Of a DNA stretch of 9,181 bases, positions 1 through 5,575 are shown in pieces. Position numbers and translations under genes: made by a program. A model generated the notes under the pieces. The model ran no database searches, had not been told where the DNA came from, and worked only from the letters and a program-made list of their open reading frames with translations. This DNA comes from Actinomycetes bacterium (lineage in GTDB: Bacteria; Actinomycetota; Acidimicrobiia; UBA5794): the NCBI GenBank assembly GCA_030598305.1, contig JAUVQC010000036.1, positions 1-9,181 of the forward strand, given 5' to 3'. Every line of letters starts with the position of its first letter. Position 1 is the first letter of the stretch.

Positions 1-2315
1 ACCGACGAGCTCCCACTTGCTGGGAACGGGCCGCGATTGAAGCGATCCTCGATGAACCCGATGCCTGATTCACCGAGCGATTGGTTGATGAACGTCATCC
101 CGTGGAGTTCGCCCCACGTCCATCGAGCGACATCGGATCCGAGGGCACCGCGAGCCTCTTCAACACCTGCATAGAACGCCGAGACGAGGATGTCGTCGCG
201 TGTCTCAACGGTATCGGTGGTCACGTTGTCCCAGAACGGGTCGGTTGGCTTGTCCAGGAGGCCGTATACGACCTCGAACCATTGTGAACCACCCCACGGC
301 CACAGATCCTCTGGGAGCTCATCTTGGAATGTCTGTTTGAGCAGATGACGCCATGTCGCGTTCCAGACCGCAGCCCCCGCGCTCCCAGCGAAGTCCTGGC
401 GGTCCCAGGCGGCGAGAACGTTGTGTGCATCCACCTCGGTGTCGTCCACATCTCGAGAGGAGTCGGCTTCCAGGGCAGAGAGGAGGAACGGCAGGATGTT
501 GTCAGCATTCAGGTCGTGGGCATCGAACTGGAGAGTGCCATGATCCTCGACACCGATACCGAAGTTCGAGGTGACGAGGTCAATGATGCGTCTCGCCCGG
601 TAGCCGTATGACCAATCCTGGGTGATGAGATACGGATAGCTTCCGTCGATCACGGCGTTGTTCGCGGTGACGATGTATCCGGATGCAGGGTTGAGCATCG
701 TCGGCAGCTCATCGAACGGGATGAAACCGGTCCATTCGTAGTCACCGGTCCACCCCGGGACCGGGTACGTACCGTCACCTTTGGAGCGAATGGGGATGTC
801 GCCCGGCATCTGATACCCGATGTTTCCCTCGACATCGGCATAGATCATGTTCTGGGACGGAATCTGGAAGAGTCTCGCAGCCTCGCGGAAGTCATCGAAG
901 TCTTCGGCGAGGTTCAGTCCGAAGATCGGACCAGCGATCGAAGGCACGTCGTCGAGTCCCGTCCAGCGCATCGCGATTGCATACTCAGCTGGCAGATCGA
1001 TACCCGAGTCATCAAAGTCCTCGATCGCCTCATACACGCCCGAAATTATCGGTCCGTGGATCGTCGTGCGTATCTCGAGTACGACATCCGCGGACCCCGA
1101 CACATTGAGTGTCTCGGTCCTGATGTCCATGTCAAGCCATTCACCCTTGTACTCGTACTGGTTCGGGTTCTCGGGGTTGAGCTTCTCGATGTAGAGGTCC
1201 TGGACGTCGGGTCCCAGATTGGTGAATCCCCACGCGATGTCCGCATTGTGACCGATGACCACGCCCGGTACACCGGCGAACGAGAAACCGGCCACGTCGA
1301 ACGGGCACGCATCGGACACGTTGTTGCAGTGCAACCCGACCTGATACCAGATCGAGGGCATCTGTGCGGCTAGATGGGGATCGTTCATCAGGAGTGGCAT
1401 ACCTGTGTTCGTGTGGGCGCCAGACACGACCCACGAGTTGGATCCGATATCCGTATCCATGCCACCGCCAGTGATTCTGTTGAGTGCATCGATGGCGTCA
1501 GCGACCGATCGCAGCGGGACCTGGATCGCGCTAGAAGTTATGTTGAAAGCCTCCACGCCGGTTGCTGTCGACATGTCCTCTCCAACGATGTACGGATGCC
1601 TCTCACCCGGATAAGGAGGGAAGAGCTGCTCAACGCGATCCTCAGGGAGCACCCCGAGCGCGAGTGAACGGTAGATCTCAGCCTGCATGTTGCCACCGAG
1701 ATCCCACGCCATCACCTTGCCCCATGCAAGTGAGTCGGACGCATCCCAGGGTGCGGGCTCATAGCCGTGGTTGAGGAGCTCGAGCACGGAGTACTCGAGG
1801 GACAGGTCTGCGGGTGACTGCGTTGCCAGATAGGCGTTCACCCCGGCCGCGTACGCGTCAAGGAGATCCACGATCTCTGGACGCTCCTGGGTGACCTGGC
1901 TCTCTGCGAGCCACCCCCAACCCATGGTGCGAAGGAACGAGTCAGCCTCAACCGAACTCTCACCGAACATCTCCGAGAGGGTTCCCGTTGAGATATGTCG
2001 CCAGAAGTCCATCTGCCAGAAGCGGTCCTGGGCGTGCACGTAGCCCTGGGCCATCATGAGATCTGGCGCGGAGTCTGCGTAGATGTGAGGGATACCCATC
2101 GAGTCGCGAAGCACTTCGACGGGTCCCTCAAGCCCTTCGACCTTGATCGTTCCCGATGTTTGTGGAAATGCACGGTGGATCGAGTACTGGCCGAACGCGA
2201 ATGCGAACACGACGAATGTGAGGAATAGCCCGAGGAGTGTCCACAGGAGCTTCTTGAGGAACCCGCGATTCTTGGGCTTGGATGGTTGCGATGACGTGGT
2301 AGATGTTTCTGTCAT
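1..2315 (-). CDS. Penicillin acylase family Ntn hydrolase, membrane-anchored, C-terminus cut off by the window edge
   Basis: An open frame of 771 codons runs from ATG at 2313-2315 off the left edge. The N-terminus has a basic stretch and one hydrophobic segment (about residues 20-42), an uncleaved anchor or signal peptide, so the enzyme should act outside the membrane. GIPHIYA (about 74-80) and the following QGYVHAQDRFWQMD are typical of the alpha chain. The autoprocessing site is G-SNSWVVSG: Ser292 (codon 1440-1442) would become the beta-chain N-terminal nucleophile. Beta-His23 in NDPHL and Asn552/553 in TANN (beta 261/262) match the catalytic positions of the family. Family members hydrolyse amides such as beta-lactam side chains, acyl-homoserine lactones or lipopeptides; the substrate here is unknown. 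An in-frame GTG two codons upstream (2319-2321) is an alternative start, and there is no strong Shine-Dalgarno sequence. It is divergent from bpa. The family is certain; the substrate is not. Confidence 0.93.
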   Translation of the reverse strand, partial: MTETSTTSSQPSKPKNRGFLKKLLWTLLGLFLTFVVFAFAFGQYSIHRAFPQTSGTIKVEGLEGPVEVLRDSMGIPHIYADSAPDLMMAQGYVHAQDRFWQMDFWRHISTGTLSEMFGESSVEADSFLRTMGWGWLAESQVTQERPEIVDLLDAYAAGVNAYLATQSPADLSLEYSVLELLNHGYEPAPWDASDSLAWGKVMAWDLGGNMQAEIYRSLALGVLPEDRVEQLFPPYPGERHPYIVGEDMSTATGVEAFNITSSAIQVPLRSVADAIDALNRITGGGMDTDIGSNSWVVSGAHTNTGMPLLMNDPHLAAQMPSIWYQVGLHCNNVSDACPFDVAGFSFAGVPGVVIGHNADIAWGFTNLGPDVQDLYIEKLNPENPNQYEYKGEWLDMDIRTETLNVSGSADVVLEIRTTIHGPIISGVYEAIEDFDDSGIDLPAEYAIAMRWTGLDDVPSIAGPIFGLNLAEDFDDFREAARLFQIPSQNMIYADVEGNIGYQMPGDIPIRSKGDGTYPVPGWTGDYEWTGFIPFDELPTMLNPASGYIVTANNAVIDGSYPYLITQDWSYGYRARRIIDLVTSNFGIGVEDHGTLQFDAHDLNADNILPFLLSALEADSSRDVDDTEVDAHNVLAAWDRQDFAGSAGAAVWNATWRHLLKQTFQDELPEDLWPWGGSQWFEVVYGLLDKPTDPFWDNVTTDTVETRDDILVSAFYAGVEEARGALGSDVARWTWGELHGMTFINQSLGESGIGFIEDRFNRGPFPASGSSS

Positions 2316-2332
2316 GCTCACGCATCGTACCG

Positions 2333-2361
2333 GTGACTCCAGGACCATGCCGCCGTATGCT
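2333..2361 (+). promoter_or_regulatory. Predicted promoter of bpa (leaderless)
   Basis: The -35-like GTGACT (2333-2338, 4 of 6 matches to TTGACA) and -10-like TATGCT (2356-2361) are 17 bp apart. Six bases follow the -10, then the ATG at 2368, so a normal transcription start would fall on the A of that start codon. Leaderless mRNAs are common in actinobacteria. This is a pattern match by eye, supported by the same geometry in front of the next gene. Confidence 0.5.
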
Positions 2362-2367
2362 TTGTGC

Positions 2368-2856
2368 ATGGAACCAGAGACCAAAGCAATAGCCCCGAGT
2401 GCAGTTACGCCCGAAGTAGTGACCGACATCGAGCAGTCAGATGAGGCTGAGGACGGCCGTCCCCATGTCTCGGAACCCTCCAAGTTGATTCGGATCGCCT
2501 CGATGACGCGAGCAATGCTCGACGAGGTCAGGGAGGCGCCGCTGGAAGAAGCGGGGCGTCAACGACTTCTCGCCATCTACGACCAGTCGATCGACGAGCT
2601 GCGCGACGTCCTGTCCGACGACCTCGTCGAGGAGCTCGACGCCGTGTTCGTCCCCATCACTGAGACACCATCTGAGGCTGAGCTGCGTATCGCACAGGCA
2701 CAGCTGGTCGGGTGGCTCGAGGGCTTGTTCCACGGGATCCAGGCGTCCCTCATCAGCCAGCAGATGGCCGCATCGGCCCAGCTGGAACGAATGCGCTACC
2801 AGAAGGCGATCGACTCTGGGGATGGCGATGACCAACCCAACGGGCTGTATCTCTGA
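2368..2856 (+). CDS. bpa: Bacterial proteasome activator Bpa (DUF2587 family)
   Basis: This 162-residue protein matches what I recall of mycobacterial Bpa (Rv3780) along most of its length. Matching stretches are the conserved helical core (about 38-142), with LLAIYDQSIDEL-type helices, and the near-invariant ELRIAQAQLVGWLEGLFHGIQ region (105-125). Bpa forms a dodecameric ring that docks on the 20S proteasome and opens its gate without ATP, through a C-terminal GQYL motif. Here the C-terminus reads GLYL (159-162): the penultimate Tyr and last Leu are kept but Gln is replaced by Leu. The first 35 or so residues are acidic and probably disordered. ATG 2368 is chosen because it sits exactly where transcription should start; ATG 2347 (169 residues) is an alternative with a weak AGGA upstream. 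A longer frame from 2143 would run inside the divergent acylase gene and is unlikely. No proteasome subunit genes are in the window. Confidence 0.93.
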   Translation: MEPETKAIAPSAVTPEVVTDIEQSDEAEDGRPHVSEPSKLIRIASMTRAMLDEVREAPLEEAGRQRLLAIYDQSIDELRDVLSDDLVEELDAVFVPITETPSEAELRIAQAQLVGWLEGLFHGIQASLISQQMAASAQLERMRYQKAIDSGDGDDQPNGLYL

Positions 2857-2885
2857 GCCCAACGTCGGAGATCGGATGTGAGAAG

Positions 2886-2909
2886 CGGTCGACGGTCCAC
2901 CGCCGACCG
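2886..2909 (+). repeat. Imperfect hairpin between bpa and the PAC2 gene
   Basis: CGGTCG (2886-2891) pairs with CGACCG (2904-2909). After an A/C mismatch, CGG pairs with CCG around a TCCA loop (2896-2899). No T-run follows, so it is not a classical terminator. It overlaps the predicted -35 of the PAC2 gene and could be an operator or simply incidental. Confidence 0.35.
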
Positions 2910-2917
2910 TCTACCGT
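2889..2917 (+). promoter_or_regulatory. Predicted promoter of the PAC2 gene (leaderless)
   Basis: The -35-like TCGACG (2889-2894) and -10-like TACCGT (2912-2917) are 17 bp apart, with six bases between the -10 and the ATG at 2924. This is the same geometry as in front of bpa. There is no Shine-Dalgarno sequence before the ATG, which fits a leaderless message. Confidence 0.45.
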
Positions 2918-2923
2918 TAGACG

Positions 2924-3778
2924 ATGCCTCTCTACACGTTGCACACGCCGCCACCGATGGACAAACCGGTGCTCATCTTTGGATTGGCCGGTTGGGGAGA
3001 TGCTGCCTCGGCAGCGAGCGACGCTGCTGACTGGCTGGCGGAGGACGGCCAGCCAATCGCTACCTTCGACCCAGACGCGATTTTCGACTATCGGTCCAAT
3101 CGTCCGATCCTGCGGTTTGTCTCAGGGGAGTCCCAATCCCTCACATGGCCGCGTATGGAGCTCGTGCATGTCCGGCCGTCTGGTCGTGATGTGTTGCTCA
3201 TGGTCGGGAACGAGCCTGACTACGCATGGTCAGGGATCTGTGATGCGATCAGCGATCTGACGCAACACTTCGACATCTCACACCTTGTAACCCTCGGCGC
3301 TGTACCGACACCGGTGAAGCATGGCGCCGAGACCTCAGTGTTCTGTACCGCGTCCGATCCTCGACTGTTGCTCGGTGGTGACGAGATGCTGATGGACGAG
3401 ATCGTCGTACCGGCATCCGCTGGCACGGTCTTCCGCTCCGCTGTCGAGGATGCGGGCTTTGAGGCGATCGGCTACTGGGCCCAGGTCCCCCAGTACGTCG
3501 GACGACCATATCACCCTGCCGTCGTGGCCCTCCTGAAGAAGGTCGCCGACCAGCTCGGCACCGAATTCGATCTGTCGGAGCTCGAGGAGGAGTCCAATGC
3601 CCAGATCGATCGCCTGGACGAGATCATAAGTCAGCGATCCGATGCGGCTGAGTTCATCGACCGGCTCGAGGGAAGTATCGGAACGACGGCAAAGATGCCC
3701 GACGACCTACCGACAGCCGATGAGATCGCGGATGAAGTTCTGAAGTTCCTCGAGAACCCGGATTCAGAGGGAATCTAG
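2924..3778 (+). CDS. PAC2 family protein (proteasome assembly chaperone 2-like)
   Basis: A 284-residue protein of the PAC2 (PF09754-type) family. Visible family signatures are the N-terminal strand with GLAGWGDAASAASDAADWL (20-38), FDYRSNRPILRF (54-65), VGNEPDYAWSGICDAI (94-109) and LGAVPTPV (124-131). The position often read as PHTRP in related proteins is KHGAE here. The last 80 or so residues are acidic and helical, probably a coiled coil, as in other actinobacterial members. Eukaryotic PAC2 helps assemble the 20S proteasome; the role of the bacterial proteins is not settled. It lies 67 bp after bpa on the same strand but appears to have its own promoter. The start is the first ATG of the frame and lacks a Shine-Dalgarno sequence. 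Its TAG stop overlaps the convergent FHA stop. The family is certain and the function open. Confidence 0.88.
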   Translation: MPLYTLHTPPPMDKPVLIFGLAGWGDAASAASDAADWLAEDGQPIATFDPDAIFDYRSNRPILRFVSGESQSLTWPRMELVHVRPSGRDVLLMVGNEPDYAWSGICDAISDLTQHFDISHLVTLGAVPTPVKHGAETSVFCTASDPRLLLGGDEMLMDEIVVPASAGTVFRSAVEDAGFEAIGYWAQVPQYVGRPYHPAVVALLKKVADQLGTEFDLSELEEESNAQIDRLDEIISQRSDAAEFIDRLEGSIGTTAKMPDDLPTADEIADEVLKFLENPDSEGI

Positions 3779-4347
3779 TTTCCGAGGATTCCGACGAAGA
3801 GCGTCATCACCGCGAGGACTGCAGTTACCGCGATCATGGCCCACACGGACCAGGTGAGGCCCTTGACCGAGCTGATCTGGTCGCGAAGTGCTGCCGTGAG
3901 TGCAGCGAGTTCAGCGTCGGATGCCCCGCCTACAACCGCGGGCTGTACCTGGGTCCTCGTCACGGGCGCAGGTGACTTCGCCTCTTCTGGCTCGGGCTCA
4001 TCGGCGATGACAAACGCATCGATTTCGTCCTGGATGGACGCGTCCGGTTTGCCGTCTGACACGGGTACGAACGAGATCGCCTCGCCATCGGTTGCGTGAC
4101 CAAGGTACAAGGTTGTCGGACCATCGACGGTTGTCGTCTGGACGCGCTGTCCGTCGGCGAAAATCCCATTGCGACTGCCTGCATCCTCAACCTTCCACTC
4201 GGTTCCATCGAAGGATGCAACAGCGTGTCGACGCGAAATACCCGGGCGAACGATTCGGATGGTCGAAGCGGCGTCCGAGCCGATCAGGACTGTCGCGTCG
4301 TCTTCTACAGCGGTCTCGCTGCCTTGATAGATGATGTTGAGTGGCAC
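3775..4347 (-). CDS. Tail-anchored FHA-domain protein
   Basis: A 190-residue protein read from GTG at 4345-4347, which has GGGGGA (4352-4357) just upstream. The N-terminal FHA domain spans about 1-95: SRRH at 38-41 and SRNG at 58-61 are the classic phosphothreonine-binding loops. The usual Arg of the Gly-Arg motif is Ser24 (IGSD), so binding may be weakened or altered. An acidic, proline-rich linker (about 100-145) follows. A single hydrophobic segment (about 166-187) sits at the very C-terminus, so the FHA domain should face the cytoplasm. Such proteins usually read out Ser/Thr kinase signalling; no kinase is in the window. The frame extends upstream to ATG 4380 and 4497, but the first lacks a ribosome binding site and the second would overlap the divergent CBS gene. 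It converges on the PAC2 gene. Confidence 0.85.
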   Translation of the reverse strand: MPLNIIYQGSETAVEDDATVLIGSDAASTIRIVRPGISRRHAVASFDGTEWKVEDAGSRNGIFADGQRVQTTTVDGPTTLYLGHATDGEAISFVPVSDGKPDASIQDEIDAFVIADEPEPEEAKSPAPVTRTQVQPAVVGGASDAELAALTAALRDQISSVKGLTWSVWAMIAVTAVLAVMTLFVGILGN

Positions 4348-4381
4348 GGTTTCCCCCGGTGACTCTGGTGCAGGTGGCATG

Positions 4382-4387
4382 AGCGTA
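4382..4387 (-). promoter_or_regulatory. Possible -10 element for the FHA gene
   Basis: TACGCT on the minus strand fits TAnnnT. It would start transcription about 27 bases before the GTG at 4347, leaving room for the GGGGGA ribosome binding site. No convincing -35 is seen. Confidence 0.25.
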
Positions 4388-4431
4388 GTGCACCGCTGGT
4401 TGTTGGACGAACCGGCTGAGCACGAGAGCAC

Positions 4432-4463
4432 TAGCCTGATGCGCACAGGTTCCAACGAGGAGG
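4432..4463 (+). promoter_or_regulatory. Possible -10 and strong ribosome binding site of the CBS-BON gene
   Basis: TAGCCT (4432-4437) is a possible -10, but the -35 is unclear. GAGGAGG (4457-4463) is a near-perfect Shine-Dalgarno sequence seven bases before the GTG at 4471, and it decides that start. Unlike bpa and the PAC2 gene, this gene is clearly translated from a leader. Confidence 0.55.
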
Positions 4464-4470
4464 TTCGTCG

Positions 4471-5136
4471 GTGAAGGTCGGCGATGTAATGAGTCAAGAG
4501 ATCATGACGATCACCGAGGACGCCGCCCTGAAGGAGGCAGCCACGGTGATGGTGAAGTCCGGTGTCAGCGGTCTTCCGGTCATTGATGATGACCGAAAGG
4601 TCATCGGGATCATCACCGAGGCAGACTTTGTCATGGCGGAGGCCAACCGGTCATGGGGGCGTCAGAGGCGTCGCCTGCTGGCGAACTTCCTTGGCGATGC
4701 GAAGCCCACGAACGCGAAAACGGTCGGTGACGTCATGACGCGTGATCCCCACACGATTGATAGCGCGAGCACCGTGACGGAGGCTGCCAGGAAGATGACC
4801 GATCTCCGCGTAAAACGTCTCCCGGTGGTGCTACCGGACAACACACTCTGTGGGATCATCGCGCGAGCGGACGTCATGGGTGTGTTCGCCCGGCCTGATG
4901 ATGCCTTGGCTGACGAAATCGCCAATGACGTTGCGATTGGCGTGCTCGGGCTGTCGCCCGATGACATTTCGGTGGCGGTTATCGATGGCATCGCTTCGAT
5001 CTCGGGTCACGTTCCATCACGGTCCGAGTCGAGGATCCTTGAGGAACTCGCAACACGGGTCGAGGGCGTTGTCACGGTTGAGTCGTCCGTGACCTGGACC
5101 CATGACGACAGCAAGGAAGCGCCCACTGGGATCTGA
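4471..5136 (+). CDS. CBS-CBS-BON domain protein
   Basis: A soluble 221-residue protein starting at GTG behind a strong ribosome binding site. It has two CBS domains in tandem (about 1-58, VGDVMSQEIMTI to GIITEADFVMAE; and 83-138, VGDVMTRDPHTI to GIIARADVMGVF). These are joined by a basic linker (RQRRRLL) and followed by a BON domain (about 142-210, with VAVIDGIASISGHV and GVVTVESSV). CBS pairs usually bind adenine nucleotides such as AMP, ATP or S-adenosylmethionine and act as energy or redox sensors. BON domains bind membranes or other ligands. No signal peptide or membrane helix is visible. Stand-alone proteins of this layout are common in actinobacteria, and a CBS-only relative in mycobacteria (HRP1) is induced by hypoxia; whether that applies here is inference. 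It is divergent from the FHA gene and upstream of whiB. Confidence 0.9.
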   Translation: MKVGDVMSQEIMTITEDAALKEAATVMVKSGVSGLPVIDDDRKVIGIITEADFVMAEANRSWGRQRRRLLANFLGDAKPTNAKTVGDVMTRDPHTIDSASTVTEAARKMTDLRVKRLPVVLPDNTLCGIIARADVMGVFARPDDALADEIANDVAIGVLGLSPDDISVAVIDGIASISGHVPSRSESRILEELATRVEGVVTVESSVTWTHDDSKEAPTGI

Positions 5137-5151
5137 TCCGTCAGATCCCAG
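5126..5151 (+). terminator. Perfect 11-bp hairpin spanning the CBS-BON stop codon
   Basis: CTGGGATCTGA (5126-5136) pairs perfectly with TCAGATCCCAG (5141-5151) around a TCCG loop. The left arm ends with the TGA stop codon itself. The nearest T-run (5171-5175) is 19 bases past the stem, so it is not a textbook intrinsic terminator. It probably ends or stabilises the CBS-BON message. Confidence 0.5.
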
Positions 5152-5172
5152 AAGCTGGACGGCAGAGGCGTT

Positions 5173-5204
5173 TTTGTCACAGGTTGATGCCATCATGTGA
5201 CAAA
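5173..5204 (+). promoter_or_regulatory. Perfect 9-bp dyad upstream of whiB, likely operator
   Basis: TTTGTCACA (5173-5181) and TGTGACAAA (5196-5204) form a perfect inverted repeat with a 14-bp spacer. The spacer contains a second, slightly off-centre palindrome, TGATGCCATCA (5185-5195). No T-run follows on either strand, which argues against a terminator. The centre lies about 55 bp before the suggested whiB transcription start, where an activator or a repressor could bind. Confidence 0.5.
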
Positions 5205-5231
5205 TCGGGAATTCACACACGGTCGTAGTCG

Positions 5232-5257
5232 TTATATGGTTCCCGGAGAGAAGAGGG
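5232..5257 (+). promoter_or_regulatory. Possible -10 and ribosome binding site of whiB
   Basis: TTATAT (5232-5237) is a plausible -10; no good -35 precedes it at 16-18 bp, as is usual for activator-dependent promoters. GAGAAGAGGG (5248-5257) is a purine-rich ribosome binding site eight bases before TTG 5266. Together they favour TTG as the start. Confidence 0.35.
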
Positions 5258-5265
5258 ATGGCACA

Positions 5266-5547
5266 TTGCTTACGTTGAGCGATCTGATGTGGGAACCAGA
5301 CGCCGGCTGGAGGGAGTCTGCTGCTTGCAGCGGTGTCGAGAGCGACACTTTCTTCCCGGCATCTGAAGAAGAATCCGCGGCCCGTGCCGCAAAGAAGATT
5401 TGCGCGGAATGCCCCGTGGCAGAGGCGTGCCTTCAGTACGCGCTCGCCACGAATCAGGCAGCAGGAGTGTGGGGCGGTCTGGATGCCGGCGAACGGCGAA
5501 GGATGCGCCGAAGGCTCAGAGATCGTGAGCGCCGTAAAGCATCTTGA
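5266..5547 (+). CDS. whiB: WhiB-family [4Fe-4S] transcriptional regulator
   Basis: A 93-residue protein if read from TTG 5266. Four cysteines (21, 46, 49, 55) in the pattern C-x24-C-x2-C-x5-C should hold an oxygen- or nitric-oxide-sensitive [4Fe-4S] cluster. GVWGGL (67-72) is the family turn that contacts the sigma factor, and the tail is very basic (RRRMRRRLRDRERRK), suited to DNA binding. Overall it resembles WhiB1/WhiB2-type proteins more than WhiB7, but the paralogue cannot be assigned. In-frame alternatives are ATG 5236 (103 residues) and GTG 5197 (116 residues). The latter lies inside the 9-bp dyad and adds sequence not typical of the family. TTG has the best ribosome binding site. The gene ends 28 bp from the convergent permease gene. 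Confidence 0.92.
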   Translation: MLTLSDLMWEPDAGWRESAACSGVESDTFFPASEEESAARAAKKICAECPVAEACLQYALATNQAAGVWGGLDAGERRRMRRRLRDRERRKAS

Positions 5548-5575
5548 CCGGTTCTCGGGCTTGGACCTTCAGGTG

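Noticed and set aside
2143..2367. N-terminal extension of bpa to ATG 2143
   Set aside because: It would overlap the divergent acylase gene by about 170 bases, and the added residues do not resemble Bpa.
4348..4497. N-terminal extension of the FHA protein to ATG 4497
   Set aside because: It would overlap the start of the divergent CBS-BON gene; the extra residues are not FHA-like and the GTG at 4347 has a ribosome binding site.
5171..5175. T-run as tail of a terminator formed by the 5126-5151 hairpin
   Set aside because: It starts 19 bases after the stem, too far for an intrinsic terminator.
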